Source: Isosphaeraceae bacterium
Lineage (GTDB): Bacteria; Planctomycetota; Planctomycetia; Isosphaerales; Isosphaeraceae
Assembly (NCBI GenBank): GCA_021324445.1
Contig: JAJPJC010000398.1
Coordinates: 1 to 64,000, forward strand
DNA length: 64,000 bases
Reading direction: 5' to 3'
Each line of letters starts with the position of its first letter. Position 1 is the first letter of the stretch. A program made the translations under genes and the position numbers. Shown here one piece after another: positions 47,923-56,495 of this stretch. Under the pieces are notes generated by a model that made no database searches, was not told where the DNA came from, and saw nothing but the letters and a program-made list of their open reading frames with translations.

Positions 47923-48900
47923 CTAGGGCTTTGGTGCAAGAACGCCATTGACGACGTTCGGCAACGGTTCGCCGCGAATGGCCTTGGCAATGGTGCCGGC
48001 CGCTTTCTCGCGCAGCATGCGGACCGCTTTCTCGCTGGCCGAAGCATTGTGGGGCGAGACCACCACATTCGCCATCCGCAGCAGCGGCGAGTCCGCTGGG
48101 ATCGGCTCGGGATCAAAGACATCCAATGCGGCGGCCGAAAGCTGTCCTCGCTCCAGCGCATCGACCAGGGCCGCAGAATCCACCAGGCTCCCTCGGCTGA
48201 CGTTGACCAGGATGGCGCCCGGTTTCATCCGCGCGATGGTCTGGCGATTGATCATCTGTCGGGTCTGGGCGGTCGAGGGCAAGTGGAGTGTGATCAGATC
48301 GCTCTGGGAAAAGAGCTCCTCCGGGCTGGCCGGCACAGAGCCGCTGTCGCGAACCTGGTTCGCAGGCACCGCGGGATCGTGGACCAGAACGCGGCACTGG
48401 AATGGCTGCAACCGCCGCACCACCTCGCGCCCGATCCGGCCGAAGCCCATGACGCCGACGGTCAAGTCACATAGCGCCTTCATGGCCGGCACCGGCACCG
48501 CCATGGCCCAGCGGCCGTTGCGAACGCCGAGACAGTGAGCGACGACATGCCGCGTCGTGGCCAGGATCAAGGCCAAGGTATGATCGGCCACTTCATTAAA
48601 ACAATAGTCGGGAACATTGCAAACCGGAATGCCCCGGGCATGGGCGGCATCCAGATCGACGTTGTCGACGCCCACGCCGTACCGAACAATGACCTTCACC
48701 CGACGCATGGCAGCGATCACGTCGGAATTCACGGGGGCAAACTGGGTCAGGACGTAGTCTGCGTCGGCCACCTTTGGGGCCAATTCCGCCGGCGCGACCA
48801 CCGGCTGGTAAGCCACAACCGCGCAGCCGAGCGGCTCGAGTATGCCTCTTTCGATCTCCAGCGCACCGAACGAGCCATCCGTCACGACGACCTGGATCAT
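47923..48900 (-). CDS. D-isomer-specific 2-hydroxyacid dehydrogenase
   Basis: A 325-residue NAD-dependent enzyme. The cofactor motif GVMGFGRIGREVV is near 148-160. NVSRGSLVD carries the substrate-binding arginine, DVFDPEP the glutamate and SPHNAS the catalytic histidine. It interconverts D-2-hydroxyacids and 2-oxoacids. It lies between the SDR and the FAH-family gene in the catabolic cluster, separated from the latter by palindromic element C. Confidence 0.88.
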   Translation of the reverse strand: MIQVVVTDGSFGALEIERGILEPLGCAVVAYQPVVAPAELAPKVADADYVLTQFAPVNSDVIAAMRRVKVIVRYGVGVDNVDLDAAHARGIPVCNVPDYCFNEVADHTLALILATTRHVVAHCLGVRNGRWAMAVPVPAMKALCDLTVGVMGFGRIGREVVRRLQPFQCRVLVHDPAVPANQVRDSGSVPASPEELFSQSDLITLHLPSTAQTRQMINRQTIARMKPGAILVNVSRGSLVDSAALVDALERGQLSAAALDVFDPEPIPADSPLLRMANVVVSPHNASASEKAVRMLREKAAGTIAKAIRGEPLPNVVNGVLAPKP

Positions 48901-48947
48901 GTGCTGAGCCCTTGGAAAAGACGAGACTCCTCGGCGCTCGTCACCGG

Positions 48948-49094
48948 GTGACCACGGTCGTCAGACCGTGGTTCGGACGGGACGACCGTCCTCCAACCTC
49001 GGGCGTCAGCCCGATCTCCCCAGCGCTGCGGATCGCACTGACGTGCGAGGTTGGAGGTTCCCCGTCCCAACCACGTTCTCACGAACGTGGTCAC
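48948..49094. repeat. 147-bp nested palindromic element C
   Basis: The left arm begins GTGACCACGGTCGTCAGACC; the reverse complement of the right arm begins GTGACCACGTTCGTGAGAAC. The arms match over about 65 bases with substitutions, around an AGCGCT centre near 49022. It sits in the 377-base gap between the FAH-family and 2-hydroxyacid dehydrogenase genes. The rest of that gap holds nothing else I can support. Confidence 0.8.
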
Positions 49095-49277
49095 AGGTCA
49101 TAGGCCCGTGCCCTGCGTCGCGGTGGTGATCACCGAGAACACTCGAGAAGACCCTCGTCTTCGCAGACGTTTCAAACAGCGTAGCCAGCGCGTACGCCGT
49201 TGTCGAGCAAGCGACGACCTTTCGTGAGAGCGAGGGCCCTCCGCCAGGATCAAGGTTGAGACGTTTCGTGGACGCCA

Positions 49278-50084
49278 TCATTCGGTCTCTTCGATGACCG
49301 GGTTTGTCAGCGATCCGATCCCCTCGATTTCGATCGTGACGCTGTCACCCGGCTGCAGGAAGACCGGCGGCTTGCGCGCCCCGCCCACCCCATGCGGTGT
49401 GCCGGTGAGGATGACGGTCCCGGCGGCCAGACGCGTGCTCGCGCTGAGGAACTCAATCAGCGTGGGGACGTCGAAGATCATGTCGCTGGTCGTCCAATCC
49501 TGCATCGTCTGCCCATTGAGCACGGTCTTGATGGCCAGATTGTTCGGGTTGGGGATTTCCTCCTGCGTCACCAGGCAGGGCCCGAGTGGACAGAAGGTGG
49601 CAAAGGTCTTGCCCCGGCACCACTGGCCGCCGCCCCCGTTCATCTGCCAGTCTCGGGCGCTGACGTCATTGGCGCAGGTGTAACCCAGGACGTACCCCAG
49701 TGCATCGGACTTCGCCACATTCAGGCAAGTCCTTCCGAGGACGACGGCCAGCTCGCATTCGTAGTCGACCGCATCGCTCCGCAATCGTCTCGGGAGAACG
49801 ATCGGATCACCGGGGTTCTGAACGCTCCCGCTGTTCTTGAGGAACACAACCGGGTTTTGCGGGATCGGCTGATTTCCCTCCGCGGCATGCTTCCGATAAT
49901 TCAGGCCGATGCAGAGGATATCGCGAGGCTCGAACGGAGCGAGCAGCTTGGCCACATCGGCCGCTTCACCCGTGTCGGCGAACGAACTCAGAAGGTCACC
50001 CTCGATCCGCGTGACCCGTCCTTCATCGTGAAGCCGGCCGAAAGACAGGTGACCAGACCGATCGCGATAGCGCACAAGCTTCAT
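49278..50084 (-). CDS. fumarylacetoacetate hydrolase-family enzyme
   Basis: A 268-residue FAH-family protein that would cleave a carbon-carbon bond of a diketo acid or hydrate an enol acid. Metal ligands are in DYECELAVVLG (Glu pair, about 110-120) and CANDVSARDWQ. KSNNS-like substrate residues and LTGTPHGVGGAR are typical of the family, which includes the 2,4-diketo-3-deoxy-sugar-acid hydrolases. GGAGG precedes the ATG. Context with an aldolase and two SDRs supports sugar-acid breakdown. Confidence 0.87.
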   Translation of the reverse strand: MKLVRYRDRSGHLSFGRLHDEGRVTRIEGDLLSSFADTGEAADVAKLLAPFEPRDILCIGLNYRKHAAEGNQPIPQNPVVFLKNSGSVQNPGDPIVLPRRLRSDAVDYECELAVVLGRTCLNVAKSDALGYVLGYTCANDVSARDWQMNGGGGQWCRGKTFATFCPLGPCLVTQEEIPNPNNLAIKTVLNGQTMQDWTTSDMIFDVPTLIEFLSASTRLAAGTVILTGTPHGVGGARKPPVFLQPGDSVTIEIEGIGSLTNPVIEETE

Positions 50085-50128
50085 GGCGTGTCTACCTCCA
50101 CTGTCAGAGGAGAATTCCTTGGGACAAC

Positions 50129-50941
50129 TTACCAGGCCGTCCAGCCGCCGTCGATGACCAGGTTCTGGCCGGTCATGAAACTGCTGGCGTCACTCGCGAG
50201 AAAGACGATCGCTCCCTTGAGTTCGTGAGGACGGCCCATGCGCCGTAACGGCAGCTTGGTGCTCAGGCGATCGACCAGCGGCGCCGGAGCGTGTTCACTG
50301 GGAAACGGACCCGGGCTGAGGCAGTTGACTCGCACATTGTCCGCAGCCCAGTACGCGGCCAGATGCCGGGTCAGATGAACGATGCCCCCTTTGAGGGCGT
50401 GGTAAGCCGCCGGGCTGGCCGCACAGATCCCTTCGTACGCATCGGGGTACGACGCCACGAGGCCGTACATCGACCCGAGCAGAATGATGCTGGCGGGCGC
50501 CCGCCGCTGCACGGCGTGGTCGCGAGCCAGTCGCGCCAGGACGAAATACCCCGTCGCATTGGCCAGGTGTCGCGTGAACTCTTCGGCGGTCACGCTGGTC
50601 CAGTCGTTCGGCACGGCTTCATGTCCATTGTTGACCAGGACGTCGATCGGCCCGACGGACTCGACGGCGTGCGCGAAGGCGTGGGGAAGCGTATCGGGCT
50701 GCATGTGGTCGAGTGCCAGGCCCCCGTGTCGAGCCGAGCCGGGGCGAGGCAGCGCCGCCGCGGCCGCTTCCGCACGCGCGGCATCGCGACTGGTGATGAC
50801 CACGCCGGCTCCGGCTTCAGCCAGGGCCCGAGCCATCGCCGAGCCGAGGTGTCCCGTGCCCCCGGTAATCAGGGCCACCTTCCCCGTCAGGTCGAACAGC
50901 TCGGCGATCGTCGGTTCCCGTCCCTCACGCGGTCGGTCCAT
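50129..50941 (-). CDS. short-chain dehydrogenase/reductase
   Basis: A 270-residue SDR with intact catalytic residues: cofactor motif ITGGTGHLGSAMA (about 25-37), Ser in LLGSMYG and YHALK as YxxxK. The ending MTGQNLVIDGGWTAW is standard. It could oxidise a sugar acid or 3-deoxy intermediate in the cluster. GGAGG lies 12 bases before the ATG. Confidence 0.87.
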   Translation of the reverse strand: MDRPREGREPTIAELFDLTGKVALITGGTGHLGSAMARALAEAGAGVVITSRDAARAEAAAAALPRPGSARHGGLALDHMQPDTLPHAFAHAVESVGPIDVLVNNGHEAVPNDWTSVTAEEFTRHLANATGYFVLARLARDHAVQRRAPASIILLGSMYGLVASYPDAYEGICAASPAAYHALKGGIVHLTRHLAAYWAADNVRVNCLSPGPFPSEHAPAPLVDRLSTKLPLRRMGRPHELKGAIVFLASDASSFMTGQNLVIDGGWTAW

Positions 50942-50991
50942 GGTTCGATTGTTCCTCCGTCCCTTCTCGGCACCTGATGGGGGTCTCCCCG

Positions 50992-51990
50992 TTAGCCTCC
51001 GATCTGTCGCCAGCCCTGAGTTGCCAGGCTCTCCAGCGCCGCCAGGTTGACTCGCAAGGATTGCAAACCCTCGTCGAGCGTGCAGGCCACCGGTCGCTGG
51101 CCTTCCACGGCGTCGAGGAAGGCGTGGGCCTGCGCGGTGAACAGCTCGTCGCGCTCCAGCGGCGGGAGCGGCTCATCATGCCAGTCGTCCCCGGGCGTCG
51201 TCATCCATCGCCATCGATGAGCGTGGAATTCGCAACGGGCCGCGCCGCGCTCGCACACGACCGTGATCGTCAGCTCATTGGGCGGCTGATGCTGATTCAG
51301 GCTGTAGCTGGCGAGCACCGTGGCATGCCGGGCCAGCAGATGCGCGGTGTCCTCCACGGTGACTCCCTCCAGGACCTGATGCGCGGCATCGGCCACCAGG
51401 CGATCGATCGGCCCGACCAGCCATTCCGCGGCGTTGAGCACGTGCGTCAGCGCGTCCTGGATCGCGCCGCCGCCGGTCTCGCGCCGGTTGTAGTAGATCG
51501 AGCGGTAGGCGGGCCGGTAGGTCGGAAAGTGCTGGCCGGCGACGGCGATCAGCTCCACGGGTCGCCCGAACTGCCCCTGGCCGATCGCCTGGCGCATCGC
51601 CCTGAGCAACGGATGGCACCGATACACATAGGCCACGCCGGCCACGACGCCGCGCGCGCGGACCACCTCCCGCAGACGGTCGACGCCCTCAAGGCTCGTG
51701 CTCAGCGGCTTCTCGATCAGCACCGACACGCCGGCCTCGGCCAGTTGAGTTGCCAGGGACACGTGTGCCGGAGCGGGCGTCGCCACGACCGCCGCGTCGG
51801 GCGGGTCGTGCAAGGCCTCACTCAGATCTTCATAAGCCTTCGAGACGCCATAGCGCTCGGCGATCGTCTGACGCAGGTCCGGGTTGATTTCCACGAGACG
51901 AACCTCGGCGCGGCCGGTGGCCTGGCAGCAACGCAGGTGCCGCTCGCCGATCGAGCCGACTCCGATGATCAAGACCCGGTGAGACCGCAT
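50992..51990 (-). CDS. Gfo/Idh/MocA-family oxidoreductase
   Basis: A 332-residue NAD(P)-dependent sugar oxidoreductase-like protein. The cofactor motif is IIGVGSIGERHLR (about 7-19) and EKPLSTS supplies the catalytic lysine of the family. The ATG at 51990 has GAGGAGG nine bases upstream; an in-frame ATG ten codons earlier (52020) is less likely. It sits between the SDR and the aldolase in the cluster. The substrate is not evident. Confidence 0.85.
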   Translation of the reverse strand: MRSHRVLIIGVGSIGERHLRCCQATGRAEVRLVEINPDLRQTIAERYGVSKAYEDLSEALHDPPDAAVVATPAPAHVSLATQLAEAGVSVLIEKPLSTSLEGVDRLREVVRARGVVAGVAYVYRCHPLLRAMRQAIGQGQFGRPVELIAVAGQHFPTYRPAYRSIYYNRRETGGGAIQDALTHVLNAAEWLVGPIDRLVADAAHQVLEGVTVEDTAHLLARHATVLASYSLNQHQPPNELTITVVCERGAARCEFHAHRWRWMTTPGDDWHDEPLPPLERDELFTAQAHAFLDAVEGQRPVACTLDEGLQSLRVNLAALESLATQGWRQIGG

Positions 51991-52003
51991 AACCAGGGCC
52001 TCC

Positions 52004-52795
52004 TCACAGTGAGCCGTCAAAGGTGAACCCCAGGGGTCCGAAACCGCGCCGGATGGCTTCGAGTCCGTCGCGGACCATGATCAGATCCGACCCGTGCGCG
52101 ATGAACCGCGCCCCCAGATCGAGCAAGTGCCGGGTGCGCTCCGGCGAGGAGCTGGGCATCCCCCACGCCTTGCCCGCCTTCCGGGCCGCGGCGGCGATGC
52201 GTCGGATCGCCTCCTGCACGGACGGGTGGTCGAACTGCCCCGGAATTCCGCTGAGCACCGTGAAATCGGCCGAGCCGAGGAACACCACATCCACGCCTTC
52301 CACGGCGGCGATGGCCTCGACGTGCTCCAGCGCGGCCGGATCCTCGATCTGCACCGCCAGGAACGTCTGCTCATTGGCCTCGCGGACGTAGCGATCGATC
52401 GGCAGTGAGCAGTAAGGCGCATCCGGGTTGCCGCCGTCGAACCCGCGCCGGCCCATCGGGGCGAACTTGGCCCAGGTGACGACTTCGTGCGCCTCCTGGG
52501 CGTTGTCGCAGCGCGGATACATGATCCCCTGCGCTCCGGCTTCGAGGAGACGGCCCAGCCGCATGAATTCGCCCTTGGCGCACCGCGCCATGATATCGGC
52601 CGAACCGACCCGGGCGGCCCGCATCAGCGTCCCGACCGTCTCGACGCTCGTCAGGTGATGTTCCAGGTCGATCCAGATGCCGTCGAACCCCATCAGGCTG
52701 GCCAGTTCATACAACGACGGATCCACCAGGACGAAGGCCGGGACGAGCACAGGCTCGTTCCGCTTCAGCTTCGCCTTGATCTTGCTCGGTCGCAT
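52004..52795 (-). CDS. HpcH/HpaI-family aldolase
   Basis: A 263-residue class II aldolase of the type that cleaves 2-keto-3-deoxy-sugar acids or 4-hydroxy-2-oxo acids. FDGIWIDLEH (about 38-47) carries the catalytic His region, and AVQIEDPAALE the metal-binding glutamate. GFDGGNPDAPYC and FLGSADFTV are other conserved stretches. ATG 52795 follows GAGGG seven bases away; a longer start at 52933 would add 46 residues of unlikely sequence. It lies 13 nt upstream of the Gfo/Idh gene. Confidence 0.87.
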   Translation of the reverse strand: MRPSKIKAKLKRNEPVLVPAFVLVDPSLYELASLMGFDGIWIDLEHHLTSVETVGTLMRAARVGSADIMARCAKGEFMRLGRLLEAGAQGIMYPRCDNAQEAHEVVTWAKFAPMGRRGFDGGNPDAPYCSLPIDRYVREANEQTFLAVQIEDPAALEHVEAIAAVEGVDVVFLGSADFTVLSGIPGQFDHPSVQEAIRRIAAAARKAGKAWGMPSSSPERTRHLLDLGARFIAHGSDLIMVRDGLEAIRRGFGPLGFTFDGSL

Positions 52796-52937
52796 GAAGA
52801 ATCCCTCAGAGGTGCGCAGCCGGATCGGCGCGCGGACCAGTTGCCAGAACGCGTGGCGCATGTCATTCCATTCCGGGCTGCACCAGGATACACCATCCGG
52901 CTCCGGCTCGCGAGTCGTCAGCAGCGGTTGCATCCGA

Positions 52938-53849
52938 TCACCACGGCGGCGGCGTACGGTCCGTCTCCATCACGACCGCCAGGCTCTCCCCGGCCGCCAC
53001 GCGCGCCCACGCCCGGAGCACCAGGACGAACCCGGCTCGGTCGGACTGCACCGGCACGACGGCCGGGCCGAAGGGGTCGGACACATGGCCCAGCACATCT
53101 CCCGGCCGCACGCGCTGGCCGAGCGCTACGGCAGGCTGAAAGTATCCTTCCAGGGGTGAGGGGTGCTGGATTTGCAGGAAGCCGGAGTCTTTTCGCGGAT
53201 CCTCGATCACCAGCGGCTCAAGGTCGGGAAGTCGGATCTCGCCTGCGATCACCTGGAGGTCCACCAGCACGTTCAGGCACCCGCGCACATAGGCGGCCAC
53301 GCCCTGCGGGTCGCACACGCCGCCACCCAGGTACTCCGCGTAGATCGCGGGCACGCGCGCGTCGCGTGCCACGGAGAGGGACCGGCCGTTGAGGCTCGGG
53401 TCGGTCCCCCAGATGATCGGCAATCCGAAGGCGCGCGCCATCCGCCGCTGGTGGTCGAGGATCGCCGGGTCGGGGTGCAGCAGGTATCCGGCGAGCGGAT
53501 AGACGCGAAGTCGAGCGCCGCCGGAGTGCAGGTCAAGATAATAGTCGCAGGCGCCGATCAGCCTCGACAGGCCGTGGGCGACTCGCTCGGTGATGGACCC
53601 ATCGGGCCGTCCCGGACAGACCCGAGCCAGATCGAAACCGTCGTCCGCGACGCGCTGGCCCAGGCGGAATGCCGCCTCGTTGACCACGGGAACCAGCGTC
53701 ACCTGGCCCCGAACGACACGCTCCCCAAGCAGGCCGCTGAGCCTGCTGAGCGCTGCCATGGATTCGAACTCATCGCCATGCACGCCCCCCGTGATCAGCA
53801 CGCGCGGGCCGGAATCCGGGTTACCGGCTTGCCACGTTCTCAGTTCCAC
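52938..53849 (-). CDS. succinylglutamate desuccinylase/aspartoacylase-family deacylase
   Basis: A 303-residue zinc carboxypeptidase-like deacylase. The zinc ligands are in TGGVHGDEFES (His and Glu, about 20-30) and LDLHSGG (His, about 107), with the catalytic glutamate probably in AEYLGGG. The GTG start at 53849 has GAGGA eight bases upstream. As the first gene of the cluster it could release an acyl group from an imported N- or O-acylated compound before the oxidative steps. That role is inferred from order only. Confidence 0.83.
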   Translation of the reverse strand: MELRTWQAGNPDSGPRVLITGGVHGDEFESMAALSRLSGLLGERVVRGQVTLVPVVNEAAFRLGQRVADDGFDLARVCPGRPDGSITERVAHGLSRLIGACDYYLDLHSGGARLRVYPLAGYLLHPDPAILDHQRRMARAFGLPIIWGTDPSLNGRSLSVARDARVPAIYAEYLGGGVCDPQGVAAYVRGCLNVLVDLQVIAGEIRLPDLEPLVIEDPRKDSGFLQIQHPSPLEGYFQPAVALGQRVRPGDVLGHVSDPFGPAVVPVQSDRAGFVLVLRAWARVAAGESLAVVMETDRTPPPW

Positions 53850-53928
53850 AACAGGATGTCCTCACGAGGGGGGGCTCACCCACGACCAGCGAGTATATCA
53901 GCGGGAGCGCCACTCGGGGAGCGGAGCG

Positions 53929-54633
53929 TCAACCGGAGACGGCATCCTGCACTCCCAACGAGTGCCACGCGTCGGGGAGCGGCGCGACGAACCTCATCGG
54001 CGTCTGGAGGATGGGATGGCGGACCTCCAGCAATCGCGCATGCAGCGCGATGGCGTGCGCCGGCTCAAACGAGGAGGTTGATCCATAGGCGGCATCGCCC
54101 AGGATGGGCATCCCTCGCGCGGCCGCCTGGGCTCGGAGCTGATGAGTCCGCCCGGTCTCGGGCCAGAGCCGCAGCCAGGCACGTCCCGGAGGCAGTGCCG
54201 GGGCCATTTCCCGTCGGACCCGGGTCACCGCCGGCCGCGCCCCCGGCGTCCCGGGCGCGACCACGCGCGCCAGGCCGGTCTCACTCGGCCGGGTTAACCA
54301 GTCGCACCAGCTTGTCGCGGCAGGACAGGAAGGCCCCAGCTCGACGATCGCCCAGTATTCCTTGACAACCCGTCGGCGTTCAAATTGCGTGGAAAGCCGG
54401 CGAGCCGCCCTGGGCGTCTTGGCCCAGAGCAAGACCCCGGACGTCGGCCGGTCTAGCCGGTGAACGATCCCCAGGTAGACCGAGGCCGGATCGCCGGCAT
54501 CGAGATACCGGCGAACGGCCTCTTCCAGCGTCATCTCTCCGGGGGGAGCCCACGTCCCCTGACTGAACTGACCAGCCGGCTTGGCGACGGCCAGGCAGTC
54601 GGAATCCTCGTACAAGACCGCCAGGGGCTTCAT
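53929..54633 (-). CDS. RluA-family pseudouridine synthase
   Basis: A 234-residue enzyme converting uridine to pseudouridine in RNA. The catalytic aspartate is in GIVHRLDRPTSGVLLWAK (about 54-71). Conserved KEYWAIVELG, GRTHQLRAQ and PILGDAAYG stretches follow. The ATG at 54633 begins KPLAVLYEDSDC, the usual domain start; the frame continues upstream through a GTCCGTGGTCC repeat and is not likely coding. Which RNA site it modifies is unknown. Confidence 0.87.
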   Translation of the reverse strand: MKPLAVLYEDSDCLAVAKPAGQFSQGTWAPPGEMTLEEAVRRYLDAGDPASVYLGIVHRLDRPTSGVLLWAKTPRAARRLSTQFERRRVVKEYWAIVELGPSCPAATSWCDWLTRPSETGLARVVAPGTPGARPAVTRVRREMAPALPPGRAWLRLWPETGRTHQLRAQAAARGMPILGDAAYGSTSSFEPAHAIALHARLLEVRHPILQTPMRFVAPLPDAWHSLGVQDAVSG

Positions 54634-54637
54634 GAAT

Positions 54638-54780
54638 TGTCCGTGGTCCGTTTGTCCGTGGTCCGGTGTTCGCTGTCGCGGGCTGACTCGCCGGGGCCGG
54701 GAGCGCTGAGGCACTCGAAAGACGGGGGACGACGGCGCAGCGGAGCGGAGCGGCAGCTCCCACAACGGACCACGGACCAA
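54638..54780. repeat. GTCCGTGGTCC inverted repeat
   Basis: TTGTCCGTGGTCCG occurs twice near 54638-54666 and is mirrored as CGGACCACGGACCAA at 54765-54779. A related copy lies at 55505-55547. The two bracket the small lipoprotein gene. Confidence 0.6.
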
Positions 54781-54784
54781 AGGG

Positions 54785-55195
54785 TCAACGGCCCGTGTCG
54801 GATCCCGGGACGGCTCCGGTCATCGATGGCCCGTTGCGACCGATTCCCGGCGGCACGCCAAATTGATTGGTACTGGGCGGCGGCGTGCCGAACTGGCTGG
54901 CGCTGGATCCGCCTGCCGAGTAGGTCGCATCGGGTGCCGTCATTCCTGGGCTTGCTCCCGATCCGGTCAGGCCGGGCTGTCCGGGCGTGGTGCTGGGATA
55001 CAGGCCGGATCCTGCCGCCGCGTTGGGACGCGGATCGGCATTGAAACCAATCGCGGGGGGCGTGCCCCCCGTGGTGGAATACGGCTTCCCTTGCGGCACC
55101 TCGTTGCGCATGCTCCGGCACCCCGCAGCGGCGAGGACGGTCCCCAGCATCATGACCAGAGTCCCGCCGCTCAGAACGCGTCTCAGTCGATCCAT
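54785..55195 (-). CDS. small lipoprotein of unknown function
   Basis: A 136-residue exported lipoprotein. The ATG at 55195 has GAGGAG nine bases upstream; the signal sequence LVMMLGTVLAAAGC ends in a lipobox with Cys near 26. The mature part is low-complexity, rich in Gly, Pro, Ser and Thr, with no recognised domain. It stands between two GTCCGTGGTCC repeats. Confidence 0.6.
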   Translation of the reverse strand: MDRLRRVLSGGTLVMMLGTVLAAAGCRSMRNEVPQGKPYSTTGGTPPAIGFNADPRPNAAAGSGLYPSTTPGQPGLTGSGASPGMTAPDATYSAGGSSASQFGTPPPSTNQFGVPPGIGRNGPSMTGAVPGSDTGR

Positions 55196-55504
55196 CGACA
55201 TGATCTCCTCGTCTCGTCCCTGGCGCCCGACGCCCCCCGGCGTCGCGGCCCACGTGAGTGTCCCACGACTCCATGAAATCACACAAGCGGCGAACCATGC
55301 GTCGCCGTTGACAACGCAAGTCGAAAGGAAAAGTCGACGTCCGGATTCCGATTCAAGACAGGATGAGGCCGCGGAGTCGGCAGAATGGAAAACCCGCCGG
55401 CAGGACGCGCGCTCCCGCTGAGGGCGGTGGGATCATACACGATGCCCGGCACCCGTCAAGCCGAGCTGGAGGCAGCGATTCCTCGCCTCGGCACAGCAGG
55501 TGAG

Positions 55505-55547
55505 GTGGTCCGTGGTCAGTCCGCACCGTCGACGGACCACGGACCAC
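55505..55547. repeat. GTCCGTGGTCC inverted repeat, second copy
   Basis: GTGGTCCGTGGTC (55505-55517) is mirrored by GACGGACCACGGACCAC (55531-55547). It lies shortly after the sodA stop end and shares its core with 54638-54780. Confidence 0.6.
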
Positions 55548-55581
55548 ACGTCGAAGGGCATCCTGTCTGCCGGAAGCCTGT

Positions 55582-56202
55582 TTATTTCTTCCGGGACGCC
55601 TCGAAGCGGCGGCCGATCTCGTCCCAATTGAGGGTGTTCCACCAGGCAGAGATGTAGTCCGGCCGGCGATTCTGATACTTCAGGTAGTAGGCGTGCTCCC
55701 AGACGTCCAGGCCCATGATCGGGGTCAAGCCTTCCATGATCGGGTTATCCTGATTGGGCGTGGAGGTGATGGACAGCTTGCCGTCCTTGCCCAGGACCAG
55801 CCAGGCCCATCCCGAGCCGAAGCGGCCGATGGCCGCCTTGGTGAAGGCCTCCTTGAACGCGGCGAAACCACCCAGCTCGCTGGTGATCGCCTGGGCCAAG
55901 GCGCCGGTCGGCTCACCGCCGCCGTTGGGCTTCATGATCTGCCAGAAGAGCGAGTGGTTGGCGTGCCCCCCGCCGTTGTTCCGCACGGCCGTCCGGATCG
56001 ATTCCGGCAGGGCGTCGAGGTTGCCGATCAGATCTTCGATCGTCTTGCCCTGGTGGGCCGGCTGGTCCTTCAGGGCATTGTTCAGGTTCGTGACGTAAGT
56101 CTGGTGGTGCTTGGTGTGGTGGATCTCCATCGTCTTGGCGTCGATGTGCGGCTCCAGGGCGCCATAGTCGTACGGCAAGGGAGGCAGGGTGTATTCCGCC
56201 AT
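55582..56202 (-). CDS. sodA: superoxide dismutase, Mn type
   Basis: A 206-residue Fe/Mn superoxide dismutase that disproportionates superoxide. [16 protein letters not shown] (about 6-21) holds the first metal His. HANHSLFW carries the second, and [11 protein letters not shown] gives the Asp/His ligands. A GGG before HANHS and NQDNP point to the manganese rather than iron form. ATG 56202 follows GGAGAGG. It has no export signal. Confidence 0.93.
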   Translation of the reverse strand: MAEYTLPPLPYDYGALEPHIDAKTMEIHHTKHHQTYVTNLNNALKDQPAHQGKTIEDLIGNLDALPESIRTAVRNNGGGHANHSLFWQIMKPNGGGEPTGALAQAITSELGGFAAFKEAFTKAAIGRFGSGWAWLVLGKDGKLSITSTPNQDNPIMEGLTPIMGLDVWEHAYYLKYQNRRPDYISAWWNTLNWDEIGRRFEASRKK

Positions 56203-56495
56203 GGTGTCATCCTCTCCAAGTCGTGATCGGGTTCCGATCCGCTCCGGGCTGGCCAGCACGTCGGTCCAGCTGGAGCGCCGGACCGACGTGAATGCGGAAG
56301 CCTCGCCCTCCAGGATCCGCAAGTTGCGTTCCCGGTGCGCACACCCTACCACAAAGGCGGGCGGAGCTTCAAAGGGGAGGTTCCTTCCGCCTCATCCCTG
56401 GATCGCGTCGCCATGACCCTCTTGTCGGCCCGGCCCGGGCGGCCTAATCTCGGGTGACGTGCGCGCGGCTTCGTGGAATGGCCACTGGGGGAGAC

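Noticed and set aside
49006-49281. Small minus-strand gene in the gap after the FAH gene
   Set aside because: The frame overlaps element C, lacks a ribosome-binding site and shows no protein-like pattern.
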